The position numbers and the translations under genes are program-made. The notes below the pieces were generated by a model. The model saw nothing but the letters and a program-made list of their open reading frames with translations, was not told where the DNA came from and made no database searches. Shown here one piece after another: positions 1 to 8,680 of a stretch of DNA of 64,000 nt. Location of the stretch: positions 372,001 to 436,000 of the forward strand of contig NZ_PYMI01000003.1 of the NCBI RefSeq assembly GCF_003025595.1, written 5' to 3'. Every line of letters starts with the position of its first letter. Within the stretch, counting starts at the first letter, position 1. This DNA is from Photobacterium ganghwense. Lineage in GTDB: Bacteria; Pseudomonadota; Gammaproteobacteria; Enterobacterales; Vibrionaceae.

Positions 1-2
1 CA

Positions 3-827
3 AATGCCAAGCTGAGCGATGTGTTGCTGAAACTGACCATCAAAAACGGTGTGCTGAACATGTCATCGCTGGATGCCAAATTGTATCAGGGCAGTATTCA
101 CGCTACCGCGAAGCTGGATGCGAACGGCAAACTGCCAACTTACCGAGTGAACAAACAAATCAAAGGCGTTCAGGTTCACCCATTGCTGATGGATGTGGCG
201 CAAAACGATGTGTTGGCCGGTACGGGCGATATCAGTGTTAACCTGTCAGGCACTGGTCTGTCGGAAAGTCGTATTCGCCAGAACGTTGCCGGCACACTGG
301 CGATTAACTTTTCTGATGGCGCGATCTACGGTGTAAACATTCCTGAAATGATCCGTGAAGCGCGTGCGACCCTGAAAGGCAAGAAAGCCGACTATGTCGA
401 AGAAGAGCGTAAAACGGACTTCTCTGCCATGAAAGCGACTTTCAAGGTAGGCAATGGGGTGGCCTCAACCGATAACATCGATGTCGATTCACCGCTGTTA
501 CGGGTGGATGGCAAGGGTTCGACCAACCTGATGTCTGAAGAGCTCAACTTCCTGATCAACACCTCTCTGGTGGCAACCAGCAAAGGGCAGGGCGGTAAAG
601 ACATTGATGAAGTGGCTAACTTGACTGTGCCGATTGATGTGAAAGGTAACTGGACGGAGCCGAAATTCGGGCTGAATCTGGCAATGCTGCTGAAGCAGAA
701 TAACGAGCTGGAGAAGAAAGCCAAGAAAGAGGTTGAGCGCGGTCTGGAGAAACTGTTGGGTGACAAAGCCAAAGATGAAGGCGTTAAAGACGTGGCCGAC
801 AAGCTGCTGAAAGGGCTTTTCAACTAA
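3..827 (+). CDS. asmA: AsmA family protein, C-terminal part
   Basis: The gene enters from the left edge; the reading frame is open from the first bases, so only the last ~274 codons are present and the true start lies outside the window. AsmA proteins are inner-membrane-anchored periplasmic proteins linked to outer-membrane assembly and lipid transport. The visible part has the AsmA C-terminal character: alternating beta strands, an LNFLINTSLVATSKGQGG-like segment, then a PIDVKGNWTEPKF motif typical of the family's last strand. It ends in a Lys/Glu-rich helical tail (about the last 50 residues). A hairpin terminator lies about 160 bp downstream. The family call is firm; the exact paralogue is less certain because the N-terminus is missing. 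Confidence 0.85.
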   Translation, partial: NAKLSDVLLKLTIKNGVLNMSSLDAKLYQGSIHATAKLDANGKLPTYRVNKQIKGVQVHPLLMDVAQNDVLAGTGDISVNLSGTGLSESRIRQNVAGTLAINFSDGAIYGVNIPEMIREARATLKGKKADYVEEERKTDFSAMKATFKVGNGVASTDNIDVDSPLLRVDGKGSTNLMSEELNFLINTSLVATSKGQGGKDIDEVANLTVPIDVKGNWTEPKFGLNLAMLLKQNNELEKKAKKEVERGLEKLLGDKAKDEGVKDVADKLLKGLFN

Positions 828-851
828 GTTGATCAATTAAAAATTGTTCAG

Positions 852-881
852 CTAAGCATTGTTTAACTAAGCATCGTTCAA
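852..881. repeat. 15-bp direct duplication
   Basis: Two adjacent 15-bp copies, CTAAGCATTGTTTAA and CTAAGCATCGTTCAA, differ at two positions. They lie 25 bp after the asmA-like stop codon. Related TGTTCA/GTTCAAC words continue to about 945. No function is evident. Confidence 0.6.
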
Positions 882-988
882 CGCATAGCAGCTCAGCTAA
901 TTTTGCTCAATGAAGAGCTGTTTAAACTCAGGACTGTTCAACGAGAGCGAGAGGTTCGCTTTGAATGGGCTCAAGTTGATATCAATAC

Positions 989-1020
989 AAGGCCTGCATC
1001 TGCAGGCCTTGTTGTTTGTA
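989..1020 (+). terminator. Hairpin terminator between convergent asmA and CBS genes
   Basis: AAGGCCTGCA (989-998) pairs perfectly with TGCAGGCCTT (1001-1010); allowing a 4-nt loop leaves a 9-bp stem. It is followed by the T-rich GTTGTTTG. It sits between the asmA-like stop and the end of the opposing CBS gene, so it probably serves the plus-strand gene. Confidence 0.6.
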
Positions 1021-1096
1021 CTGTATCAATGTTTTGCTGCTGTGATGAAAAACAGAGTACGGCAGCGAGGTTAGGACCGTTGAGGAAGCCTGAGGA

Positions 1097-1549
1097 TTAG
1101 ACAAAGGCTTTTTTCTTTTTCTGCGTTTTCTGATGCTCCAGGCTGTCCTGAAACGCTTTGAGTAAATCGACGGCAGACAACATGCCAACCAGCTCGCCAG
1201 ATTTGTTCAGAACCGGTGCCGCTCCGATCTGGTGTTCCAGAATGGTGCCAATGGCTCTGGACAATGTGTCGTAGGTATGGACGGATACGACATCTGTGCA
1301 CATGACATCCTGTATCAGCAAATCATCCGTTAGCTGATACTCGTGACCAATCTCCGGGGTTTCATCAACCCAGCCCGGCCGACGCAGTTCCCGATCGCTG
1401 ACAATGCCGACCAGCTCACCCTGCGCGTCCACCACTGGCAGGTGGCGGATGGCTTCATCTTTCATCATGAAGAATGCCTCCCTCAACCCGGTGTGTGGCT
1501 CAACAGTAATGACTTTCGGCGTCATGTATTCAGACACTTTTGTTGGCAT
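1097..1549 (-). CDS. CBS-domain pair protein
   Basis: A 150-residue cytoplasmic protein made almost entirely of two CBS motifs forming one Bateman module. CBS1 covers about residues 7-60 (SEYMTPKVITVEPHTGLREA ... HLPVVD ... LVGIVSDREL) and CBS2 about 78-135 (IQDVMCTDVVSVHTYDTLSRAI ... GAAPVLN ... LVGMLSAVDLL). Such modules usually bind adenine nucleotides and regulate partner proteins; no enzyme domain is attached here. The C-terminus is a short Lys-rich tail. The gene stands alone: asmA converges from the left and the hydrolase gene starts divergently 240 bp away. Its partner cannot be told from context. A second CBS-only protein of similar size lies at 45717-46133. Confidence 0.85.
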   Translation of the reverse strand: MPTKVSEYMTPKVITVEPHTGLREAFFMMKDEAIRHLPVVDAQGELVGIVSDRELRRPGWVDETPEIGHEYQLTDDLLIQDVMCTDVVSVHTYDTLSRAIGTILEHQIGAAPVLNKSGELVGMLSAVDLLKAFQDSLEHQKTQKKKKAFV

Positions 1550-1788
1550 CTCATCTCCCCTCTAAGAGTGAATAGCTAAGACTGCATAGCTTGAGTGAAT
1601 GGTTGTTGCCCCATCCACCCTAGCGAATTCCAGACAGGTTAACTGCGAGCCGCGCCCAAGTTTTACTTTTGTAAACGAATGCGTCTGGCGGGTACGCTTT
1701 ACATATTGTCTGAGAGCAAAATCTGGTATGGTACGCTCCGGTTTTCATAATCTTGTGTGATTAAACACAGCCTTAATAAGGAGTTGAA

Positions 1789-2832
1789 GTGGATTCAGTG
1801 ACCCAGGCTGCTCTCGGAGCAGCGGTGGCCGGAATGATTGCGGGTAGAAATTGCTCGCCGAAAGTCTTGCTGGCCGGGGCGGCATTAGGCACGCTTCCGG
1901 ATTTAGATGTGCTAATCAGCTACGGCGATCCGGTTTCCGATATGGTCAACCACCGTGGCTTCAGCCATTCATTACTGGTGTTGCTGCCGTTTTCATTTTT
2001 GCTCAGCTGGATATGGCAAACTGTTAAGCCCACTCGCATGGGTTTGCCCCGATTGTGGCTGCTGGTTGCGGCGTGTTTGATTACCCATCCGTTGTTGGAT
2101 GCCTTTACCAGTTATGGCACGCAGTTATTGTGGCCGCTGGCGCTACCGGTCGCGATATCCAGTATTTTTATTATCGATCCGCTCTACACTGTGCCTCTTT
2201 TGGTGTGTCTGGCCGCCAGTCTGATGTGGCGGGATAAAATGGCGCACCTGTGTCGGGTTGGTGTCGCGATCTCGTCGGTGTATCTGATCTGGTCGCTGGT
2301 TGCATACAGTCTGGTATCGCACCGCGTTGAAACGCAACTGGCGGACACCCCGCTGGCTGAAAGACCGGTCTTTATTACTCCAACGCCGTTTAATACCCTG
2401 CTTTGGCGTGTTGTTGTTCACGATGGCGCTTATTACTGGGAAGGGTTGACCTCACTGCTGGATAAAAACACCGAGGTCGATTTTATTGCCAAAAACCGTG
2501 GCCATTGGCCGATTGAAGAACGATCCAACTACCTGCAAATGATCGAGCGCTTTAGTGCGGGGTTTGTGAAATATGAGCAGCGTGATAACACACTGGTGGT
2601 AACGGACCTGCGTTTAGGCATTCTTGATTACATGCCGTTTCAGTTCTCGCTCGCGCAACAGGATGAAGCCGAAGAATGGCTGCTGACCGATCCGGTTCAG
2701 CTACCGACGCCGCCTGTTAAACCGAAGCATCTGCCGGCACTGTGGTTGCGATTGCTGGGAAATCAGGATATTGATGCTAATTTGTGCCATGTCTCGGAGT
2801 GCCCTCATCCGGTAACATTTGCCAGCAACTAA
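1789..2832 (+). CDS. YdjM-like membrane-bound metal-dependent hydrolase (DUF457 family)
   Basis: A 347-residue inner-membrane protein. The N-terminal half has 4-5 hydrophobic helices and the family signature: TLPDLDV near residue 38 and NHRGFSHS near residue 55, whose Asp and His residues are thought to bind metal. A second Asp motif, HPLLDAFTSYG, lies near residue 105. The C-terminal ~150 residues are soluble. The GTG start at 1789 is supported by an AAGGAG ribosome binding site at 1778-1783. E. coli YdjM is an SOS gene, but no LexA box is visible upstream here. It is monocistronic and followed by a strong terminator. The substrate of the family is unknown. Confidence 0.85.
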   Translation: MDSVTQAALGAAVAGMIAGRNCSPKVLLAGAALGTLPDLDVLISYGDPVSDMVNHRGFSHSLLVLLPFSFLLSWIWQTVKPTRMGLPRLWLLVAACLITHPLLDAFTSYGTQLLWPLALPVAISSIFIIDPLYTVPLLVCLAASLMWRDKMAHLCRVGVAISSVYLIWSLVAYSLVSHRVETQLADTPLAERPVFITPTPFNTLLWRVVVHDGAYYWEGLTSLLDKNTEVDFIAKNRGHWPIEERSNYLQMIERFSAGFVKYEQRDNTLVVTDLRLGILDYMPFQFSLAQQDEAEEWLLTDPVQLPTPPVKPKHLPALWLRLLGNQDIDANLCHVSECPHPVTFASN

Positions 2833-2912
2833 CGATCATGAATGACGATGAGCAATATGTCATAGATATTAACTGTTCGTTTTGAGCAACGGCTGACAAT
2901 TGGTCAAATGAC

Positions 2913-2950
2913 AAACCCGGTAAACCTTGGTGAGCCGGGTTTTTCTTTTT
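2913..2950 (+). terminator. Rho-independent terminator after the YdjM-like gene
   Basis: AAACCCGG (2913-2920) pairs with CCGGGTTT (2935-2942) and is followed by TTTCTTTTT. Confidence 0.85.
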
Positions 2951-3354
2951 GACGTCCTTTCATTGGTTCCGTATTGCGGCCTTCGTCTTTTTTTGTGTGG
3001 TGGTTCTGGCAAGAAGTCGGCGGTAAGTGGGTTGGAAGGTATGAGGACTGAACGTTCTGTGTATCCAATGCTGGATAAATATTCGGATGAGTGATTTAAC
3101 AACCAATGGATGCCCGGTTTGTTGCGGAGAGGTAAATAACGGGTTTCTCAATAGTATTCATCCTGTGGAATAAAATGGGTGGAAAGAAAGCAAATTTCCG
3201 TCATTTGTCACATAAATATAAGTTACTGAAATTACTAAGTAGATTCGCATAGCCAGTGATTTAATTCGCTCAGTATACTTGTCGTCCTGATTAAAAGGTT
3301 AATTATTATCCCGCTTGTGGGATATGCATTTTTCGATATAGGGAGATAGCGAGT
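2951..3354. other. Intergenic region upstream of the dcuB-like gene
   Basis: About 400 bp without a credible gene. It is AT-rich near the transporter and contains a short inverted repeat, TATCCC (3307-3312) and GGGATA (3319-3324), ~30 bp before the start codon. The transporter promoter must lie here. An FNR site would be expected for a Dcu gene, but no convincing TTGAT-N4-ATCAA match was found. Confidence 0.5.
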
Positions 3355-4677
3355 ATGCTGTATCTGGAGTTTTTATTCCTCCTTCTCGTGTTATATACCG
3401 GTAGCCGGTTTGGTGGTATCGGCCTGGGCGTCGTGTCGGGGCTCGGTCTGCTGGTTGAAGTGTTTGTTTTCCGAATGCCGCCCACCTCCCCGCCAATCAC
3501 GGTAATGTTGATTATTCTTGCCGTGGTGACCTGTGCATCTATTCTGGAAGCCGCTGGTGGCCTGAAATATATGTTGCAGGTTGCTGAGCGTATCCTGCGC
3601 AGTAATCCAAAGCGCGTTACTTTCCTCGGTCCGCTGGTGACATACACCATGACGTTCATGTTGGGAACCGGTCACGCGGTTTACTCCATCATGCCGATCA
3701 TCGGGGATGTGGCTCTGAAAAACGGCATCCGCCCGGAGCGACCAATGGCCGCTTCTTCTGTGGCTTCGCAGCTGGCGATTACTGCCAGTCCAATTTCTGC
3801 CGCAGTGGTCTATTACCTTGCCCAACTTTCCGGTGTTCAGGAAAGCATTCACCTGCTGACGATCCTGATGGTGACAGTGCCTTCAACATTGCTGGGTACC
3901 CTGCTACTGTCGCTGTACAGCCTGCGCCGTGGTGCTGATCTGGAAGACGATCCTGAGTATCAGCGTCGTCTGCGTGATCCGCTGTGGAAAGACAAAATCC
4001 TGAATACCACGTCCACGTCGCTCGACGAAATCCTGCCGGCGTCGGCCAAACATGCCGTGCTGCTGTTTCTGTTAGCGCTGATATCGATTGTGTTTGTGGC
4101 GATGGTGCCGGAAGTCCGTACTATTGGCGATGAGAAGGCGATTCCGATGTCTGTCATCATCCAGATGATGATGCTGGCGTTTGGTGGTCTGATTCTGTTG
4201 GTAACAGGCACAAATGTTCAGAAAGTCCCGGAAGGGGTGGTTTTCAAATCTGGTATGGTGGCGGCCATTGCGATTTTTGGTATCGCCTGGATGAGTGATA
4301 CCTACTTCCAGTACGCGATGCCGTCATTCAAATCGGGCATCACTGAAATGGTGCAGGAATACCCATGGACCTTCGCACTGGCGCTGTTCATCGTTTCGGT
4401 GGTGGTGAACAGCCAGGCGGCTACTGCGCGTATGATGCTGCCGGTAGGGATGGCGATGGGACTGAATCCGGCTCTGTTGATTGGTTTGATGCCAGCTACG
4501 TACGGCTATTTCTTTATTCCTAACTATCCGTCAGACATCGCGACCTGCAACTTTGACGTGACCGGGACAACCAAAATCGGTAAGTGGTACTTTAACCATA
4601 GCTTTATGATGCCGGGCCTGATTGGTGTGATCTCGGCGTGTGCAATAGGTTATACCATTGCTCAAATTGTTGTTTAA
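3355..4677 (+). CDS. dcuB: Anaerobic C4-dicarboxylate transporter, DcuA/DcuB family
   Basis: A 440-residue inner-membrane antiporter of the DcuA/B family, which exchanges succinate for fumarate, malate or aspartate during anaerobic respiration. It has 10-12 hydrophobic segments throughout and a conserved central GTGHAVYSIMPII region near residue 103, followed by the family motif RPERPMAASSVASQLAITASPISAA near residues 126-150. The C-terminal part carries the YFFIPNYPSD motif. Length fits the family (433-446 residues). The start follows an AGGGAG ribosome binding site at 3341-3346. It is monocistronic, bounded by terminators on both sides. DcuA and DcuB are hard to separate by sequence alone, so the letter is tentative. 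Confidence 0.88.
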   Translation: MLYLEFLFLLLVLYTGSRFGGIGLGVVSGLGLLVEVFVFRMPPTSPPITVMLIILAVVTCASILEAAGGLKYMLQVAERILRSNPKRVTFLGPLVTYTMTFMLGTGHAVYSIMPIIGDVALKNGIRPERPMAASSVASQLAITASPISAAVVYYLAQLSGVQESIHLLTILMVTVPSTLLGTLLLSLYSLRRGADLEDDPEYQRRLRDPLWKDKILNTTSTSLDEILPASAKHAVLLFLLALISIVFVAMVPEVRTIGDEKAIPMSVIIQMMMLAFGGLILLVTGTNVQKVPEGVVFKSGMVAAIAIFGIAWMSDTYFQYAMPSFKSGITEMVQEYPWTFALALFIVSVVVNSQAATARMMLPVGMAMGLNPALLIGLMPATYGYFFIPNYPSDIATCNFDVTGTTKIGKWYFNHSFMMPGLIGVISACAIGYTIAQIVV

Positions 4678-4700
4678 TCGAAATTAAGTCTCGGATACCG

Positions 4701-4734
4701 AATGCCATCAGGTTGATCCTGTTGGCATTTTTTT
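4701..4734 (+). terminator. Rho-independent terminator after dcuB
   Basis: AATGCCA (4701-4707) pairs with TGGCATT (4723-4729), with CAGG/CCTG extending the stem past one mismatch, followed by a run of T. Confidence 0.85.
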
Positions 4735-5019
4735 ATGATTATTGTTTGATATTCATGCTGAATTTTAAAAGCAATCATAGATTCATGCTTTTTCAGAATA
4801 AAGGTGTGCTCTGATAACAGCAAATAGCTATAGTGATTAAAAACGCGCCAAACGAAATTCCTTTTCTTCAGCCGCGTTTCAGGGAATAAGACATAAAATG
4901 CTTCGTATAGATTGTGCAGTCAGCAATCTGTAGCGGTTTATTGGTGATTAGCGATCCTGATTTTTAGGGTATGACCTCCAGCTGTTTAGCCGCCCCGAAA
5001 GTGCCAACAGAGGTGAATA

Positions 5020-5142
5020 ATGAAAAAGACTGAATTGGATGTGCTACGGGCAAGGATGCATGACAAAGCACTACAGAAAGCGCTGGATTTCTACCGAAAG
5101 AAGCATCGCAAAGAGCGTGTCGCCCGATGTGACGCAGATTAA
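5020..5142 (+). CDS. Small basic protein, 40 residues
   Basis: ATG at 5020 opens a 40-codon frame ending TAA at 5142. It follows an AGAGGTG ribosome binding site seven bases upstream. The product begins MKKTELDVLRARMHD and is one predicted amphipathic helix, rich in Lys, Arg and His (a KALDFYRKKHRKERVA stretch), ending CDAD. No domain is recognised. The good Shine-Dalgarno, the biased composition and a strong terminator further downstream suggest a real gene with its own transcript. It could be a nucleic-acid-binding or membrane-associated microprotein, but that is inference. Confidence 0.6.
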   Translation: MKKTELDVLRARMHDKALQKALDFYRKKHRKERVARCDAD

Positions 5143-5312
5143 ATAACCCTGGATATCATCGGGTGGAGTAATGGCTCTTTGTTTGCTTATTCATTTCGGC
5201 TGTTTGATAAAACGTTCTGAGACAATCACCGGATAAATTCTGTTTTATATCGTGCACTGCGTGAATATCGCGGAACGGCAGACCGGGCAAACGCCCTTAT
5301 AAAGGCTTAATG

Positions 5313-5346
5313 AAAAAGGGAGTGTAGCGACACTCCCTTTTTGTTT
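5313..5346. terminator. Bidirectional terminator between the small gene and psiE
   Basis: AAAAAGGGAGTGT (5313-5325) pairs with ACACTCCCTTTTT (5330-5342) across an AGCG loop. There are A/T tracts on both sides, so it can serve both the plus-strand small gene and the minus-strand psiE. Confidence 0.85.
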
Positions 5347-5410
5347 TCAGCAATCTGGTGGCTTTCTGGATTTATCCGTATTCGCGTCTGGCTGTAGTGA
5401 TCCGCTTTTG

Positions 5411-5845
5411 TCAGTCTTCCGACTGATTTTTTGCCGGATCAGTGAGCTTCTCATACGGCCAGTAATGGTGCCCGACACGGATAAGCAGCGTGGCAGCGGC
5501 CAGAATAAAGGCTGCCAGGGCCAGCCAGACAACATAAATACCATCCAACTCTTTCATGCCGAGTGTGATGTATCGGGCGATCGCCATGATGGCGATATAA
5601 ATCGGATAACGAACCGGGATCTTACCGTTGGTGACAAATTGCTGCACCATGGCTAGTACTTCCAGGTAAATGAACATCAGCAGAATATCTGTCAGCTGAA
5701 TTTGCTTGTTCACGTACACGTGAATGAACTCGTTGACCATGGCTGCGAGGGTTGCCAGGGTAATCGCAACCAGCAGAATGGCTTCCAGAATATGGAAGAT
5801 TTTCATAAAGGGCCGGGTAAACTGCGGCGGTAACTGGGAAGACAT
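5411..5845 (-). CDS. psiE: Phosphate-starvation-inducible membrane protein PsiE
   Basis: A 144-residue integral membrane protein of the PsiE family, with four hydrophobic helices at about residues 14-38, 50-70, 75-97 and 102-125. The family is induced by phosphate starvation in E. coli; its molecular role is unknown. The ATG at 5845 is preferred over an upstream TTG (5863) because AAAGGA lies at the right distance before it. The C-terminal tail is hydrophilic and acidic (ending NQSED). It is a single gene with a bidirectional terminator at its 3' side. No clear Pho box was recognised upstream. Confidence 0.85.
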   Translation of the reverse strand: MSSQLPPQFTRPFMKIFHILEAILLVAITLATLAAMVNEFIHVYVNKQIQLTDILLMFIYLEVLAMVQQFVTNGKIPVRYPIYIAIMAIARYITLGMKELDGIYVVWLALAAFILAAATLLIRVGHHYWPYEKLTDPAKNQSED

Positions 5846-6088
5846 GGTCAATCCTTTTAGCAAGATAATGATTTCATTATATTAAGCTTGCCGGAAAACT
5901 GGAATGATTCTGTTACGTTATAGGGGAAACAGTGTGGTTGAAAGGCTGGTGAGCCAGGATACAGAAAGGCCGCCGTCTGCAGGAGTGTTCTTTACCGGCA
6001 GCCTGCAGTGAGTTCAATGCTTGATGAATAAAGTGAAATTCAGCGGGGCAGGTAGTAACCGGCACAAGTTTGCACCGGTATCCCATTA

Positions 6089-6694
6089 TTACCAGTCAAC
6101 GCCTTTACGGGCTTTAATACCGCTTTCGAAGGCGTGTTTGACATTGCGAACTTCCGAAACGGTATCCGCCATTTCAATCAGGCTGCGGTGTGCGCCACGT
6201 CCGGTTACAACCACTGATTGCATGGCCGGACGGTTTTGAATGGCTTCTAAGACCTCTTCCAGCTCAATGTAGCCGTAGGTCACCATGTAAGTCAGCTCAT
6301 CCAGCAGAACCACATCGTAACTGTCGTCAGCCAGCATTATTTTACACTCAGCCCAGGTTGATTGCGCTGCCTGCGTGTCTGCCTCTTTGTTTTGGGTTTC
6401 CCAGGTAAACCCGGTTGCCATGACCGCAAAATTTACTCCGTGCTGTTCCAGCAGTGCACGCTCGCCGCAGTCCCAGGTACCTTTGATGAACTGGCCGACG
6501 CCGCATTTCTGACCATGGCCAACTGCGCGTGCGATAGTGCCAAAGCCGCTGGTGGATTTGCCTTTACCGTTTCCGGTAATGATCAAAAACAGGCCTTTTT
6601 CTTGCTGGGCCGCATCGACGCGTGCATCAACTTCTTCTTTGATTTTCTGCTGACGGGCTTTGTAACGTTCGTCTTTCTGATTCTGGTCTGCCAT
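6089..6694 (-). CDS. cobO: Cob(I)yrinic acid a,c-diamide adenosyltransferase
   Basis: A 201-residue CobO/BtuR-type corrinoid adenosyltransferase, which transfers adenosine from ATP to cob(I)alamin or its precursors to make the coenzyme form. The P-loop GNGKGKST is at residues 41-48, followed by FGTIARAVGHG and the FIKGTWDCGERALL motif. Later motifs are DVVLLDELTYMVTYGY and VVVTGRGAHRSLIEMADTVSE, diagnostic of the family. The N-terminal ~30 residues are a charged helix, as in the E. coli enzyme. It lies 19 bp downstream of cobS on the same strand, evidently one transcript. The pair suggests corrinoid salvage, because no upstream corrin-ring genes are in the window. Confidence 0.95.
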   Translation of the reverse strand: MADQNQKDERYKARQQKIKEEVDARVDAAQQEKGLFLIITGNGKGKSTSGFGTIARAVGHGQKCGVGQFIKGTWDCGERALLEQHGVNFAVMATGFTWETQNKEADTQAAQSTWAECKIMLADDSYDVVLLDELTYMVTYGYIELEEVLEAIQNRPAMQSVVVTGRGAHRSLIEMADTVSEVRNVKHAFESGIKARKGVDW

Positions 6695-6713
6695 GAGAAC
6701 CTTATTCCGTTTG

Positions 6714-7481
6714 TTAGGATGAGAGGCTTGCTAATAACACAAGATAACCCGCGATTTCTGCAAGCTGCTGTGTGGCACCCAGACAGTCTCCGGTGTAGCC
6801 ACCCAGTTGCCGGGTAAACCATCGGCCACACAAGTGGCGGACAAGCAGTAGTGCAACGGTAACCCCGATTGCTGTCGATAGCGGTAAAAGCAGTAATATA
6901 AACAAACCGGTAAAAATTAAAACCCACAAATCTTGATGACTTTGCTGAGTCGCCAGCGGTTTCACCTTGCTTTGCTGATCCAACTGGACATAGGGATAAC
7001 TGAAGATCAGACTGGCGGCGATGGCCCTGCTCAGGCCGTGCATCACAATCAATGCGGTAGCGGCCAGTTCAATGTTGAGTGTCGCCAGCTCGGTCAGCAG
7101 TGTCCATTTCAGCCCTAAGCTGATGAACAGAGCGGCAGCGCCATATGTACCCAGCCGGGAGTCTTTCATGATGGTGAGTTTTTGCGCCACATCCCAACCA
7201 CCGCCAAACCCGTCAAACACGTCTGCCAGACCATCCTCATGGAATGCGCCGGTCAGTAATAAGCTGGCTCCCATCGCCAGCAATACTGCGACGGAAACCG
7301 GCAGAAAATTCGCACTCAGCCAGAAGACCGCCGCGCTGCACAAACCGATCAGTACCCCAACCAGCGCAAAGTAGCGATTGGCCTGATTCAACCGCTCCGG
7401 TGAATAGGGGGTATCGGCTGGTATCGGGATGCGGGTGAAAAAGGCTAATGCGATGAGAAAGGTCTGCCATTGCTTGTTCAT
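6714..7481 (-). CDS. cobS: Adenosylcobinamide-GDP ribazoletransferase (cobalamin synthase)
   Basis: A 255-residue inner-membrane enzyme that joins adenosylcobinamide-GDP to alpha-ribazole, the last assembly step of the B12 nucleotide loop. The acidic active-site motif is present as GAFHEDGLADVFDGFGGG near residues 78-95, with MKDSRLGTYG about ten residues later. It has 6-7 hydrophobic helices and the C-terminal GGYTGDCLGA motif. The ATG at 7481 follows AGGAACC. The gene precedes cobO in a two-gene operon. The usual partners cobU and cobT are not adjacent, and no B12 riboswitch was seen in the 550 bp upstream. Confidence 0.93.
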   Translation of the reverse strand: MNKQWQTFLIALAFFTRIPIPADTPYSPERLNQANRYFALVGVLIGLCSAAVFWLSANFLPVSVAVLLAMGASLLLTGAFHEDGLADVFDGFGGGWDVAQKLTIMKDSRLGTYGAAALFISLGLKWTLLTELATLNIELAATALIVMHGLSRAIAASLIFSYPYVQLDQQSKVKPLATQQSHQDLWVLIFTGLFILLLLPLSTAIGVTVALLLVRHLCGRWFTRQLGGYTGDCLGATQQLAEIAGYLVLLASLSS

Positions 7482-8031
7482 GAAGGTTCCTGGCTGAAGG
7501 CGATGCGATAAGTAGCTGTAAGGTACTGAAAATGGTTAGGGAAATCTATATCGTGAGAAAGCTATACCGTAAGAAAGCGATATCGTAAAAAGAATAACAA
7601 GATGCACCGTCGGAATAATCATAAAAGAAGCCGCCAGGGCAATAATAATAGCCAGTGATATTGTGGGAATACAAAGGGATGGAGATGAGGGGTAGATAGG
7701 AGTGATTAACGATTTTCTCCCGCCATTCCTGCTCCGGATAAGGCATTTTTGAGCATTGAGCGCGTCGGTGGATGTAAGTCAAGCGATCAGCTAACTGAAC
7801 GTAACGGGTTGGTGAAGCAAGGCCGTTTCAATTCAGACTCTCGTCACTTAGATGAAAACCGCTGATACACTTGGTATTGTTTATATTCTGGTGCATATTG
7901 AGACGGATGAGCACCGAGACAAGAACACGGTAAAACGCAGTATCAGCCAGATACTGACCACACAGAACAGGATTGTGCTTAGTTGCCGTTAGTTAGAGAT
8001 AATTGTAAAAATGACAGGAAGTGAGGATTAA
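7482..8031. other. Intergenic region between cobS and the HIT gene
   Basis: About 550 bp between divergent genes, with no credible coding sequence and no recognisable cobalamin riboswitch box on the minus strand. It holds a degenerate 16-bp triplicate at 7547-7594. Promoters for both flanking genes must lie here. Confidence 0.5.
7547..7594. repeat. Degenerate 16-bp tandem repeat, three copies
   Basis: Three adjacent 16-bp units share the pattern (T/G)ATA(T/C)CGT(G/A)AGAAAGC: 7547-7562, 7563-7578 and a more diverged third at 7579-7594. It lies 65-110 bp upstream of the cobS start codon. Confidence 0.5.
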
Positions 8032-8502
8032 ATGAGCTGCATATTTTGTGAGATCGTGGCCGGGAATGCACCGTGTCATAAAGTTTGGGAAGATGAAGAC
8101 CATCTGGCATTTCTGTCTATTTTCCCCAATACCAAAGGGTTTACTGTCGTTATTCCTAAAGCTCATCATGGCAGTTACGCCTTTGAACAATCGGATGAGG
8201 TGCTGAGCAAACTGGTGTTGGCTACCAAACAGGTTGCCCGATTGCTGGATAAATCCTTCGAGAATGTCGCACGGACCGGTATGTTTTTTGAAGGATACGG
8301 CGTCGATCACTTGCACAGTAAATTGTTCCCGATGCACGGAACAGGAAATGATTCCCGTTTCCAACCGGTAGAATCAGTGTCTGACAAATACTTTGAGCAA
8401 TATGAAGGCTACCTTTCTTCCCATGACAGTCATCGCGCTGATGATGCCGAGTTAGCCAGTGTGGCGGCGCACATCCGTCAGGTAGCGGAGAAATCAGTGT
8501 AA
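8032..8502 (+). CDS. HIT family protein
   Basis: A 156-residue cytoplasmic histidine-triad protein, a superfamily of nucleotide hydrolases and transferases acting on phosphoramidate or dinucleoside substrates. The N-terminal CIFCEIVAGNAPCHKVWED is the typical opening, with FPNTKGFTVVIPKAHH as the second family block. The triad region reads GVDHLHSKLFPMHG near residues 90-104: the first two histidines (including the catalytic one) are present, but the third is Lys. The two Cys of CIFC may belong to a metal site together with a downstream His. The start follows AGTGAGGA. It is monocistronic. The substrate is not predictable. Confidence 0.88.
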   Translation: MSCIFCEIVAGNAPCHKVWEDEDHLAFLSIFPNTKGFTVVIPKAHHGSYAFEQSDEVLSKLVLATKQVARLLDKSFENVARTGMFFEGYGVDHLHSKLFPMHGTGNDSRFQPVESVSDKYFEQYEGYLSSHDSHRADDAELASVAAHIRQVAEKSV

Positions 8503-8612
8503 CAAATGGTCTGAACCGTATTGTTTTAACTGTCGTTGTAAGCAGGTTTAGAGCAAGTTACCTGAACTAATACAAGTTACCTGCTCCGGTCTGTACAGAA
8601 TTGTTTCATGAG

Positions 8613-8652
8613 GCCGTCTCACAGAATTATTTACAGTCTCGAGACGGCTTTA
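8613..8652. terminator. Possible terminator between HIT gene and chemoreceptor
   Basis: GCCGTCTC (8613-8620) pairs with GAGACGGC (8641-8648) across a 20-nt loop between convergent genes. The following T tract is weak on both strands. Confidence 0.4.
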
Positions 8653-8680
8653 GCTTAACGGGCATGATCAGGACGAATAC

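Noticed and set aside
7546..7782. 78-codon minus-strand frame upstream of cobS
   Set aside because: No ribosome binding site; overlaps the degenerate 16-bp repeat; Tyr/Ser-rich product without known features.
7482..8031. Possible cobalamin riboswitch before cobS
   Set aside because: No B12-box-like sequence could be recognised on the minus strand.
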